NCBI GenBank assembly: GCA_036346275.1
Contig: CM070721.1
Coordinates: forward strand, 53,159,869 to 53,223,868
Direction: 5' to 3'
DNA length: 64,000 nt
DNA from: Otatea glauca
Taxonomy: Eukaryota; Streptophyta; Magnoliopsida; Poales; Poaceae
The notes below the pieces were generated by a model that did no database searches, was not told the origin of the DNA, and worked only from the letters and a program-made list of their open reading frames with translations. Position numbers and translations under genes: made by a program. Numbering within the stretch: the first letter of the stretch is position 1; each line of letters starts with the position of its first letter. Below are positions 1 through 11,323 of the stretch, in pieces.

Positions 1-689
1 GACCAGCGGATCGTTGGAAAACACTCGCCGAAGTTTTCGCCGGAATAGTAACTGAGATCGCCGGAGTTAAATGAAGAAACAGTGGACTTTAATTGCGGAT
101 CGGGTCGAGAACTGTAGCGACGTTGCACTGTAGCTGACGGGCGAACTGTAGCGACGGACGGGAAACTGAAGCAAAGCGGATTGAATGAACAGTAACCGCG
201 AAAATAAATCAATACAGAAAACACTTAATTTTTCACTGAAAATTCGGATTAAATTCGGAAAAATAGCAATTAAATCATAATAAATTTGGGGATTTTTGTA
301 GACAACCGTTTTAGAAAATAAAGCACGAATAAATATTTTTGGATAATATTATATTGTTATTTTTCTTACAGTAATTAATATAATGCTGAAAATTAAATAG
401 GTTTGGGGAAAATAGAAAAATAGTTCTAAAAATTATGGGAAAAATCTAAAAAATACTTTAGAATATTTTTAACCCAATAAAATTGGTTTCAGAATTTTTA
501 GAGAATTTTGGAATTGGATTCGAATTTTGGATTTCAGGATGAAATGGAATTTCCGGACGCGAATGGAATAAATTCCATTTTTGGATGGAAAGGAATCCCA
601 GGTTAACTAAAATTCCAAAGAAAACCCAAATCCTTGAATTAATTAATTTAAATTAATTTTAACAAAAGAACCGAAAATGGGATGTTACA
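1..689 (-). mobile_element. 5' part of a Ty3/gypsy-type LTR, cut by the window start
   Basis: Read on the minus strand, the sequence begins at 689 with TGTAACATCCCATTTTCGG. This is the usual start of long grass gypsy LTRs, and the solo LTR at 48739 starts with the same TGTAACATCCC. Behind it lies an AT-rich stretch, then a GC-richer segment near the window start, which is the usual order in these LTRs. No ORF is present. The far end is outside the window, so it is unknown whether this is a solo LTR or belongs to a full element. Confidence 0.55.
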
Positions 690-2749
690 GAGACTATGTT
701 TTGTAACTATATTCTATCTTTCATATGTGTCTTTCACACTTTTGTTTCATTGCAGCTTACCGTTTTCTGATTTTTGTCTAGGCACCGCCTAGGCTGGCTA
801 GGCAATGAGCCTTCATCCGCCTACTGCCTAGCACTTTTTTGAACATTGACCCTTCGACATTGGAGCACAATAATACCAGTTCATTTATTGTGATCCATGA
901 TTTGAGTTCTCCATCCTTTTCAATGTAAACGCATAAATTGTGTAACCGGTTGAGTTTCAAAGGAAATAGTGAGCATGCAATGATGATGATTACAAGGGCA
1001 GGAGGCTCACAAATTTATCAGTTCAGTCGCCGGATAGCATTGGGTAGAATGCTCCACTCTGATGCGACCGAATGGATGAGTTTCACGGAGAAGTGTATAT
1101 CCTCTTGCATAGGTATTATCACCGCCTACTCTTAAAAAAGCTTTTTCGTTGAAAGATCATGTGGAGGTCTACTCATGTAAGTGATGAGTAATTGATTGTG
1201 TTTGAGCTTGTGGTGCTTAAGTTTGAGTTTCCTTTGAATTGGTAGGGAGTTGTGAATTATGTTTGAATTATATAATTCTTTAATTGCATATATTGTAAAC
1301 AGTACTACGTAACGTTTTGTTGTCTTTGTTGGTTGTAGGGCTTCGGAGTTAAGTCATGGTGAGGCGGAGGAGGCCGAGACTAAACTAGGAGAGCTGATGT
1401 CCAGAATAGTTAAGGGACGATGGAAGATGACTGAGATCGGAGAGTGGCTACAAGCCGAAAAGACAAGAAGCGGAAGCGTAAGCTACTATTGATGGGCATG
1501 GCGGGCAACGGTATGGACTGGAACTAAGCTCAGGGAGGAGTTGCGGTTCAGAACGATCAAGGAAGTTGGCGTCGTCATGGTGAAGTGGACAAGGACATGT
1601 GGTGTGCCAAGTGACTTGGACCCGCTTGCAAGCGAGAACGGTTCGGGGGAGTCCAAACGTATGAGGGGCTTGGCAGGAAGTCATTGAGGCCATATGGTGG
1701 ATCACGAAGCATGGGCGATGCTTCGATTGAAAAGAAAAGACCGGTCGTGGGGCAAACTGGTAATTTGTCCATTACCAGGGATCAAGGTGGTTTGGAAAAT
1801 CACGACAGTGGTCTAAGTGGTTTAGGTCAAGTCAAAGTGAACATGGATACAAATTCGGGCTCGTGGAGCGAATTGTGCGTCATGAAGAAAGTTGTTTTAA
1901 AAAGCATGCTTGTGTGATTGTAAAACTTGTTATGTGTGTTGGGTTATCGGGTTAGCTCATATAAATGTAGATGGTATCCACTTGTTTGTCAAGTTTTAGG
2001 GTTAGGGTCGCCTTCTCTATATAAGGATGTAGAGGGAGATGAAGACTTAAGCCACTAAGTCTTAAGACTCTAGGTTTAGGGTTTCTACAAGATTTTGGTT
2101 TTCTTATGTGAGTGTGTGAGTGCTCTTTAGGAGCTTTGCCCTCAGGTGAGATGCTTTGTAATAAACCTACTTGATCTGAAATGATATCAAAAATCATGCT
2201 CAAGTCTTGCCTCTTTTTTTTATCTTCCCTCTTCTTGAGTTTTTTTATTTTTCTAGTTTGGTTTCTTATTTTGATCTTGTGTTGCCAAGGATGAATGATT
2301 GATGAATCTATCATCTCGAGATCATATCCCAATCGTCTCAGCAAGCTCTCACTTGTTCATCAATATATTCTCAAGAAACCGACTTTTGACTTAGACAGAA
2401 GTATTTCAATAGATTGTGTTCTCGAGCTTTTGGGGGTGAGACAAAGTTTCATAGGGTTTGGATTAACCAATCAAAAGTTACACTAATTTTTGTTTTGAAG
2501 TCAGTGCTAATTTCACTATTCACCATCAAGTACCGGTTGCTGTTCACGGTAGCACTACCACACTACCATGAATTTTACTGTTCATACCATGATTACACAG
2601 GTGCGATAGTGCCGCCGTAGAGTTGATTTTCTCAGAAAATTATTTCTTCTGCTCTTTTTTGATCTTGTGAGGTTTTAGCTGGTTTCTTTAGAGAAAAATT
2701 TGTAGTCGATCATTCTCCACTCCTCCGTTCTTTGGTTATGCATGGGGAG
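690..2749. other. Gene-poor intergenic DNA with LTR-promoter-like stretch
   Basis: No coding exon is supported here; the open frames are short and lack recognisable domains. From about 1930 to 2450 a TATATAAGG box (about 2018-2026) is followed by an AGGGTTT-rich leader-like stretch and T-rich runs, an arrangement common in LTR U3/R regions. No TG...CA ends or second copy were found, so it is only a possible retrotransposon remnant. Confidence 0.3.
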
Positions 2750-4070
2750 ATAGAAATAACATGCTTGCAATTTTGGGCATTCACTTTACAGGATGGTATC
2801 TAAAACTTTCTAAAGGAAAGCTCCAGATGTATTATCCGAACCTGTTGTGCTTGATGCAGCTTATACATGAAAACAAACTTATTGTAAAATATTGTCAGAC
2901 GTTACACTGTGACATGACAAATCCTATTGTGTTGTGTACTAGGAAGAAATGGCTAACTTCGCAGTTCATGTTTCAACTTTCATGGTAGCACATAGACTGA
3001 TGTCTCTTTCTCAAAAGAAATTGGCATGTGGTTGTGAAGGAGAAGAAAGTTTGAGGCTTTATATTTCAATACAAGGATAGCAGTTCATGCATTGTATCCT
3101 TGATTTTAGGGTTGGCCATCCTTTTCAAAGTGGACACATCCATTTGACTTTCCAACTAAATAATTCTGAGCATGCACCAATAACTGAAAAAGGAACTGAA
3201 GATTAAAAAATTCTCGCCAATGACTAAAAAGTTGAACTGAAAATTCAAAGTTTCATTTATGAAAACAAATTCGAATGAAAATTCAAAGTTTCATTTATGA
3301 AAACAAATTCGAATATTTGAGCCGAGCCGAGCCATGAGTCCAACTGTCCAAACACATCTAGAATCACTGAATTTTTGTTGAACCGCATGAGCCGAAGTAG
3401 TGAAGTCTGAAATGCCGACGAGTTACCAACCACTAAAATGCAAGTTACTGCCATAGTGCCATACGCATAACGGCATTTCTAGTCTCATGTCTGACTGTCA
3501 GAATGCGACGTTGTGACCATCAATGCTTGATGTGGGCACGATTTGGTCAAGGCTATGGAGCAATAACTCTTCTCTTTGATGTACTTACTGCTCATCTACC
3601 AGCGACAGGTTTCCTTTAGTCATCACAGGATGTGATGTGATGTGATACGGTAGGAGCTAAAGAATAATGTGTGTAACACGGCCTGCATTGGAAAATATTA
3701 TCAGCTCTAGCTCATAAGCAAATCCTGAACTCAGGTGCAGAGCATGAATCTAATCCAGACATGCGAACTCCATTTGAATCTCCAACAACATTAATTCCGT
3801 ATTGTTGATGGGTAGTCGTGTAGTCGTAAGTTGTAACTACAAAGACACTATTATGCACTTCGCCCCTACCTTCGCTAAAAAATCCTAGCGATGTTCCATG
3901 CTTGCATTTTAGTCCGAACTTTTTCGAAACGATCCTTAAAAACTATCACAGGGATATCGTTGGAAGAAAACTACATGTTACGGCTTTCCCCATCTCGCCG
4001 CCGGATTTGCCTTCTCCGTTCGTGAGATTCTTGCCTTCCGCTCCCCGGCTGCTAACGACAGTCTTATTAG
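2750..4070. repeat. Segmental duplicate of 28.1-29.08 kb plus the Alba gene 5' region
   Basis: About 2750-3818 matches about 28100-29078 on the same strand. Shared landmarks are CCAGATGTATTATCCGAACC, GTGTTGTGTACTAGGAAGAA and CATCACAGGATGTGATGTGA. Directly after it, 3825-3985 matches 38083-38230 (GTAAGTTGTAACTACAAAGA; CTTGCATTTTAGTCC), and about 3985-4060 matches the Alba leader at 38572-38640 (TCTCGCCGCCGGATTTGCCT). The two pieces adjoin here but are 9 kb apart in the other copy. No Alba coding exon follows at 4070, so this is a non-coding or 5'-only duplicate. An extra 38-bp tandem duplication occurs at 3240-3315. Confidence 0.7.
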
Positions 4071-4765
4071 CTGAGTTGGAGAACCGAATAGAAAAAGTGG
4101 ACGGATTAGGGGGAGATTCTGTGGTGAAAGTGCCATCTGACGAGTGGAGCACTTCAGAGCTGCGCTCGACCGACAGAGAGGGCTGGTGGGGGAGGACATC
4201 ATAATGCTGATACGTGCAAAAGCAGATGAATCAGAGTGAGGAGAAGCATAGAAGTAGTGTGTGCATCCACACCTCTTGGAGTGTTTCAGTTGATCTGCGA
4301 AATGATCAGGAATCCTCACTATTGTAGTATCCAACTATCAATACACTGCACAGTATAAACCGACGAATTCTTCTACTCAACTAGTTGATACCCCGCGTGT
4401 TGCCGTGGATCTCGTGCCTTAAAAACAGGAGGGCATACGCGGTGAACGGCCACCTATTGCGATAGAGAAGCACAATAAGTGACATATATTATCTACCAGT
4501 ATTTTCGCAGTTGAGAAGTTAACTAGATTTACAATTTCATTAAAAAAACAAAAATGAAAAAAAATATGCATGAGAGCCAAATAGGAATAGACCAAAGCTT
4601 CACCCGCTCGCACCGGTTATAGAGTGGGAACGTAATAAATGTGGAGTTCATCATTTTTTTAGCCCTATATGTAACTTTTTTTCAAATTTGGCCTCCTTCC
4701 GAACATAATTGCAAAAATAGTCCTATCCTGATCACAAAAGCGCCGGTGTCACCTTCTGTGCTACG
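4071..4765. other. Intergenic stretch with possible minus-strand Helitron 3' end
   Basis: No gene is visible. At 4381-4384 the minus strand reads CTAG followed by T. It is preceded on that strand by a GC-rich, weakly self-complementary segment (CCACGGCAACACGCGGGG), which resembles grass Helitron 3' termini. No matching 5' TC end was identified, so the call is tentative. Confidence 0.3.
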
Positions 4766-4770
4766 CTTAG

Positions 4771-5816
4771 TGTTGGAATTAATGCTGAATTAATTCAATG
4801 GAAGAAGTAAAAGGGGTGTTGAGTTGAGTGTATTGTCTTTAGTACCATATTGCTTAGTTAGGTGGAGCGCAACCAACTTATAAGGGGAGTTTATGCATGG
4901 ACTCTAGTATGAGTTGGTGGCAAGACTAAAGATACACATGGTTGGCTTTGCTAGGCTATGTACACACTCGCACGCGAGCATATATCGCGTATTTCGCGTG
5001 TTTATCGCGTGACTTGTGACTTGCGACAACGTGAGACCGTGACTGAGAGGTGCTAAGTGTACTTAACATTTTTACCACGTGTACCGGCTATGCCACATCA
5101 CCTTACACCTCAACTGCTGACGTGGCGCTGCAGACTCAGGGAGACGCACGTTTTCGTGCGGTTAGTCCGTTCGCCCACGTTGCGAGATTCCAGGGGGCGG
5201 TTCCTGGAATCGTGGCAGTTCAACTGATTTTTCGCTAGGCAGTTTTCGGTTCGCAATTTCTTAAGGGAAACGTCCCTGTTCGTGAAGAGACATGCGACAG
5301 AAACCAATCTCGTTCTCTCCGACGCTTCCTCCAGTTCTTGTTGCTTTTGAGTCATCTGATCCCTTCGCTTGTCGTGCAACAAGCGTGAGGAAGAGCAGTG
5401 TCTCCGTTTCGACGCCGATGACTTGTCGCCCTGCACGGGAGACCGGCGATCAGGTTTCTAGGAAGCGCAGTACCGCGCGACTGCTCGTCTTCATCTTCTT
5501 CGTTCATCGCATTGCTTCTGCGCAGCTCCCCGTTCTTCGTCAAGCCCTCAGTGAGTGTTCTGGACTAGGCAGTTCTTGGTCCAATTGATTCTTTTTGTGA
5601 TTAGATTTGTTAAGGATGCATGCTGCTATGATAGTTTTGTTTACATTTATGTATCTTTTGGGCTATCTAGCATCTGTAGGCATGTTTTCTTTACTAGCAT
5701 GTTCTGTCAATTTGATGGCTGCTAGTAACCATGTTGTAGACGTAATATTTATCTTCATGTTCTTATTGCATATCTTTGGAATTAAATTAATGTTATGTCA
5801 TGTTAATTTCCCAACA
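4771..5816 (+). repeat. 5' LTR of the copia element
   Basis: This 1046-bp repeat has TGTTGG...CCAACA ends and aligns throughout with 10274-11318. The gag ATG at 5833 lies only 17 bp beyond its end, unusually close for a plant copia element, leaving almost no room for a leader and primer site. Confidence 0.93.
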
Positions 5817-5832
5817 ATCCAGAAACCTGATA

Positions 5833-6720
5833 TGGCTCAACCATCTGATGCAATGAAACCTGAGAGGTTCGGAGGAGAGCACTTCAAGAGGTGGCAGACA
5901 CGAGCTAAATTTTGGCTCATGTCGATGAACCTATGGTGGGAGATAGCCCCCCATGAGGCCCCTCACTGCTGAATAGCAGCGTGATTATCTGATGAGTAAT
6001 GACACTTGTCTCAGCTGCTTGTTGTCTCTCCTCTCGGATCAATTATGTGACGTGTATATGCACCTCACCAGTGCTGCTGATCTGTGGGAGGCCCTAGACC
6101 GCAAATATGCAGTGTCGGATGTTGGACGTGAGCTTTATGTGAATGAGCAGTACCATGACTTCAAAATGGTGGATAACCGTTCTATAGTGGAACAAGCTCA
6201 TGAGCTCCAGCTTCTGGTGGGGGAACTCGGGCACTTTGATTGCGCTCTTCCAAATAAGTTTGTGGTCGGTGGCATAATTGCCAAGTTGCCTCCCTTGTGG
6301 AGGAGCTTTGCCACAGCCTTAAAGCACAAGAGGGAGGTCATGACCGTTGAGGAATTGATCGCAACTCTTGATGTTGAGGAGAAGGCAAGAGCGAAGGATG
6401 CCCCTCATCGCTTATAGGAAGGCACCTCTAATGCCAATTTTGTGGATGGCAAATCTGGTGGGGCGAAGAACAAGAATAAAGGAAAAGCCAAACAGACAAC
6501 TAGCTTTAAAAAGAAGAAGATGAGCAAGGAGGACCTTACTTGCTTTGTGTGCGGTGAGCCTGGGCATATGGCCAGAAAATGCCGTCGGCGTAAGGGAAGA
6601 AATGACAGTCAGCAGGGGCAGAAATATGCCAATGTTACTATTAGCGAAGCTGGAGGATTGGGGTATGTACCTGGTTCTCTTCTAGCATGTCAATCAATTG
6701 ATTGGTGGATTGACACATGA
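5833..6720 (+). pseudogene. Copia gag remnant with CCHC zinc knuckle
   Basis: The first Met of the gag-like frame is at 5833 (MAQPSDAMKPERFGGEHFKRW). In-frame stops occur at about 5970 and 6415, with a further stop at 6718. The 5992-6417 part resembles the UBN2/gag-polypeptide region of copia elements (leader to capsid). The next part has a lysine-rich linker and a zinc knuckle, CFVCGEPGHMARKC, near 6541-6582, of the CX2CX4HX4C type that binds RNA during packaging. The frame runs on into a protease start, WWIDT, where the catalytic DTG is interrupted: the codon after Asp-Thr is TGA (6718-6720). With three stops the gag cannot be made as one protein. Confidence 0.9.
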
Positions 6721-8239
6721 GTTAATGTACATGTGTGTGCTGACTTCAGTTTATTTTCCTCTTATCAGGCTGTCAGTTGTTCCTTCGTCTTGGTGGGGAA
6801 TGGGTCGCGGGCTGTTGTGCACGGGACTAGTAGAGTGGATCTGAAGTTAATTTTAGGGAAGACTCTATCATTGAAGAATATGCAGCATGCTCCTGGAATA
6901 AATAGGAACCTCATGAGTGGTTCTCTTTTATGTCGTGACAGCCATCGGCTAGTTTTTGAGTCGAATAAATTTATTATTTCGAAGTTTGGTTTATTTGTTG
7001 GCAAAGATTATGATTGCGGAGGCCTGTTCCGCCTTTCTGTTCTTGATGGTTGTAATCTTGTGAACATATTATCTTGTTTGGCAAATAATGATGGAGATGC
7101 CACTGTTTGGCATTCTCTTTTATGTCACATTAATTATGATAGAAGTGCTCGTTTGGTTAATCTAAATTTAATTCCAAGCTTTTTCATAGTTAGAGGGTCT
7201 AAGTGTCAGACCTGTGTGCAATCTAAGCAACCTCGAAAGCCTTTCAAGACTATAGGGGAGAAAAGTCTGGCACCTTTAGATTTAATTCATTCTGATCTGT
7301 GTGAGATGAATGGATTATTAACTAAGGCAGGAAAAAGATACTTTATAACATTTATTGATGATGCTACTAGATATTGCCAATTGTATCTACTTAAAACGAA
7401 AGATGAGGTACTGGAGTACTTTAGAATCTATAAAGCTGAGGTTGAAAATCAACTAGAAAAAAAAATCAAACGTCTAAGGTCAGATAGAGGACGAGAGTAT
7501 ATCTCTAATGAGTTTTTGTTGTACTGTGCGGAACATGGAATTATCCATGAGATGACGGCTCCTTATTCACCCCAGTTAAATGGGGTGGCTGAGAGGAAAA
7601 ACCGAACACTTACAGACTTGGTTAATGCCATGATGGACAGTGCCGGTTTATCCATGCCATTGTTAGGGGAAGCCACCTTGGCCGTATGTTTCGTCCTTAA
7701 TAGAGTCCCCTCATCAAAAGGTGAGGTTACTCCATATGAGGGATGGAAAGGTTACTCCATATGAGGGATGGAAAGGAAGAAAACCTTCTCTTAGTTTCTT
7801 ACGCGCATGGGGATGCTTTGCGAAAGTTAATGTACCTCAATGTAAGAAACGTAAGCTAGAACCTATGACCGTGGATTGTGTCTTTCTAGGCTATGCGCAA
7901 CATAGTGCAGCTTACAGATCTTTAGTAGTGAAATCCGAGATTTCTGATGTTCATGTTAACACTGTTATTGAATTTCGTGATGTAAGCTTCTTTGAGAATA
8001 TCTTTCCTATGAAGGATACAAGTGCATCCCCATCTAGTCAAGCATTCTTTGATCCACCTTCTGAACCTCTCACCTTTCATGAAAATACTATTGAGGAGAA
8101 TAACAGTATAGTTACTCCTCGTAGGAGCAAGAGACAAATGATTGAAAAATCCTTTAGTGATGACTTTACTGTGTATCTCGTGGACAATGTGCCAAAAATC
8201 CTTTCAGAGGCATATGCATCACCCGATGCAGAGTACTAG
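6721..8239 (+). pseudogene. Copia protease/integrase region, frameshifted
   Basis: After the protease stop the frame continues with an integrase zinc region (WHSLLCHIN...CQTC, about 7108-7215). The integrase core has Asp in IHSDLCE (about 7290), a second Asp in RSDRGREY (about 7480) and Glu in NGVAERKNR (about 7590), so the DDE triad is present. At 7725-7774 a 25-bp unit occurs twice in tandem, shifting the frame. The downstream frame resumes at 7750 and carries the usual post-core LRAWGC and VFLGY motifs before a TAG at 8237. Both lesions lie inside pol, so no full polyprotein is possible. Confidence 0.92.
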
Positions 8240-9730
8240 AAGGAAGCGGTCCAAAGCGAAATGGATTCCATTATTACTAATGGAACATGGGAAGTCTGTG
8301 AATGTCCTACTGGCTGTAAACCAGTTGGATGTAAATGGATATTCAAGAAAAAGCTTAGACCTGATGGTACTATTGAGAAGTACAAGGCTAGACTTGTGGC
8401 TAAGGGTTTTACCAAAAAGGAAGGAGAAGACTTTTTCGATACTTACTCACCTGTTGCTAGACTTGCTACTATCAGAGTGCTTCTTGCACCAGTAGCTTCA
8501 TATAAGTTTTATATCCATCAAATGGATGTAAAAACAGCTTTCCTAAATGGAGAACTGGATGAGAAAATTTATATAAAGCAGCATGATGGGTATGTAGCAC
8601 CTGGACAAGAGAATATGGTGTGTAGGCTTCGAAAGTCTTTGTATGGCCTCAAGCAAGCACCTACGCAGTGGCATGAAAAGTTCGATAAAACTCTGACGTC
8701 TGTCGACTTTATGGTAAATGAGGCCGATAGATGTGTGTATTATAGGTTTGGTGGGGGTAAGAGGGTGATCATGTGTTTGTATGTCGATAACATACTGATC
8801 TTTGGGACTAGTATTAATGTGATAAATGATGTTAAATCATTCTTGTCTCAAAGTTTTGATATGAAGGATCTGGGAGAGGCTGATGTTATTCTTAACGCCA
8901 AGTTTATTAAGGGTGAGAATGGGATTACTTTAATGTATTCTCATTATGTGGAGAAAATTTTGAGTTGTTATGGGTACTCAGATTGCAAAATATCTCCAAC
9001 ACCCTATGACCCGAGTCTAAAACTTGGAAAGAATAGAGGACAAGGGATAGATCAATTAAGATACTCTCAAATAATTGGTTCTCTCATGTATCTGGCTAGT
9101 GCAACTAGGCCTGACATTTCATTTGCTGTAAGCAAATTGAGCCGGTTTACTTCAAACCCAGGAAATGACCACTGGACTGCACTAGATCGCGTCATGAGAT
9201 ACTTGAGAGGTACCAATGCTTATGGACTTCACTATAATGGGTATCCTGCGGTACTGGAAGGTTATAGTGATTCCAACTGGATCTCAGATGCTGATGAGAT
9301 CAAAGCCACTAGTGGATATGTATTCACTTTGGGTAGTGCTGCAGTTTCATGGAGGTCTTGCAAACAGACCATATTGATGAGGTCAACCATGAAGGCTGAG
9401 CTTGTAGCACTTGACACAGCCACTGTTGAGGCAGAGTGGCTGCGTGAGTTCTTGTTGGACTTGCCGATGGTTGAAAAACCAATACCGACTATTCTTTTGT
9501 ACTGTGATAACCAAACTGTGATCACTAAGCTTAAGAGTGCAAAAGATAATTTGAAGTCCTCAAGACATGTGAAACGGCGAATCAAATCCGTCAGGAATTT
9601 GAGAAATACTGGAGTGATCGTTGTGGATTATATTAATACATCTAAAAACCTGGCGGACCCTTTTACGAAGGGACTATCACATGCAGTGATAGATGGAGCA
9701 TCGAGGGAAATTGGTTTGAGACCCACCTGA
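8240..9730 (+). pseudogene. Copia reverse transcriptase and RNase H, catalytic residue altered
   Basis: A 489-residue open frame (8261-9730) follows the stop at 8237. It starts within the RT_2 domain, with CKWIFKKK and YKARLVAKGF, then QMDVKTAFLNGEL and SLYGLKQAPTQWHEKF. The active-site box reads CLYVDNILIF where copia RTs have YVDD, so the second metal-binding Asp is Asn. RNase H follows, with YSDSNW, ATSGYVFTLG and STMKAELVAL, and ends LADPFTKGL near 9655. It is the longest open frame of the element, but the Asn change and the missing upstream fusion argue against activity. Confidence 0.93.
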
Positions 9731-10273
9731 GTTGCTCTACAGTGGAAACCCAACCTATATGAACAGAGATCCCGTGAAGTAGGTGATGGGAAAAACAAAC
9801 TGTCGGGGTAACTGGAGAGTACATTCGTATTTACTTTTTCCTGTTAGGAGATGCGTACTCTCAAGTACTGCATGGGAGGATGACTTTTACATCTTAATGT
9901 GTTCTGAGGCCTATTTTTATGGCGAGGTACTATCCTACAGAATACACTCGAAAGAACACACCTATGTGAGCTAGATTGTGAGGTCGCAGTCTATGAGATT
10001 TGGGTAATCTCTAAAATGCTCACGAGAGGGCACGGGAGCATGGGCTCCAAATAGTAGGCATAGCTCTAGGCGGCCTAGTATCGGTGATGCCTTCAAGAGA
10101 ACCTTGCTTGCACAAGACTGGCAATTCAAGGCTTCGGCTATTGCATAATTGTAAGTAAGTGGATCTTGTTGTGCTAGGTGTAGCTTAACCTGGGACGGGT
10201 CTACACTATAAAACCGGTATATTAAAAGTGCTGGGAAGCTTTTTCTTGCAGACTTTGACTTCTTGGTGGGGAT
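9731..10273 (+). other. Copia 3' untranslated segment and polypurine tract
   Basis: This segment lies between the RNase H stop and the 3' LTR. It contains no frame of interest and ends in the purine-rich GGTGGGGAT tract directly before the LTR, the expected plus-strand primer site. Confidence 0.7.
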
Positions 10274-11318
10274 TGTTGGAATTAATGCTGAATTAATTCA
10301 GTGGAAGAAGTCAAAGGGGTGTTGAGTTGAGTGTATGATTTTTAGTACCATAGTGCTTAGTTAGGTGGAGTGCAACCAACTGATAAGGGGAGTTCATGCA
10401 TGGACTCTAGTATGAGTTGGTGGCAAGGCTAGAGGTACACATGATTGGCTTTGCTAGGCTATGTACACACTCACATGCGAGCGTATATCGTGTATTTCGC
10501 GTGTTTATTGCGTGACTTATGATTTGCGACAACGTGCGACCGTGACTGAGAGGTGCTAAGTGTACTTAACCTTGTTGCCACGTGTACCGGCTATGCCACA
10601 TCACCTTACACCTCGACTGCTGACGTGGTGCTGCAGACTCAGGGAGACGCACGTTTTCGTGCGGTTAGTCCGTTCGCCCACGTTGCTAGATCCAGGGGTC
10701 GGTTCCTGGAATCATGGCAGTTCGGCTGATTTTTCGCGAGGCAGTTTTCGGTTCGCAGTTTCTTAAGGGAAATGTCCCTGTTCGTGAAGAGACATGCGAT
10801 AGAAACCAATCTCATTCTCTCCGACGCTTCCTACAGTTCTTGTTGCTTTTGAGTCATTCAATCCCTTCGCTTGTCGTGCAACAAGCGTGAGGGAGAGCAG
10901 TGTCTCCGTTCCGACGCCGGTGACTTGTCGCCCTGCACGAGAGACCGGCGATCAGGTTTCTAGGAAGCGCAGTACCGTGCGACCGCTCGTCTTCATCTTC
11001 TTCGTTCGTCGCATCGCTTCTGCTCAGCTTCCCGTTATTCGTCAAGCCCTCAGTGAGTGTTCTGGACAAGGCAGTTCTTGGTCCAAGTGATTCTTTTTGT
11101 GATTAGATCTGTTGAGGATGCATGCTGCTATGATAGTTTTATTTACATTTATGTATCTTTTAGGCTATCGAGCATCTATAGGCATGTTTTCTTTACTAGC
11201 ATGTTCTGTCAATTTGCTGGCTGCTAGTAACCATGTTGTAGACACAATATTTATCTTCATGTTCTTATTGCGTATCTTTGATATTAAATTAATGTTATGC
11301 CATGTTAATTTCCCAACA
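10274..11318 (+). repeat. 3' LTR of the copia element
   Basis: This 1045-bp partner of 4771-5816 ends CCAACA and is followed by the CTTAG target duplication. Differences from the 5' copy are scattered and mainly C/T or G/A. Confidence 0.93.
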
Positions 11319-11323
11319 CTTAG

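Larger units (their letters stand above)
4766..11323 (+). mobile_element. Complete Ty1/copia retrotransposon with 5-bp target duplication
   Basis: The element runs from 4771 to 11318 between two direct CTTAG copies (4766-4770 and 11319-11323), a clean 5-bp target duplication. Its LTRs are 4771-5816 and 10274-11318, both beginning TGTTGG and ending CCAACA. A purine-rich tract (GGTGGGGAT) lies just before the 3' LTR. The internal order gag - protease - integrase - RT - RNase H is the Ty1/copia order. In the first 240 bp the LTRs differ at roughly 6-7% of positions by eye, largely transitions, so the insertion is not recent. Several stops, a frameshift and a changed RT catalytic residue make it non-functional. 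No ordinary tRNA-Met primer site was found after the 5' LTR. Confidence 0.95.

Noticed and set aside
5110..5588. Long frames on both strands in the copia LTR, repeated near 10.9 kb
   Set aside because: Non-coding LTR sequence; the same frames occur in both LTRs and lack domains.
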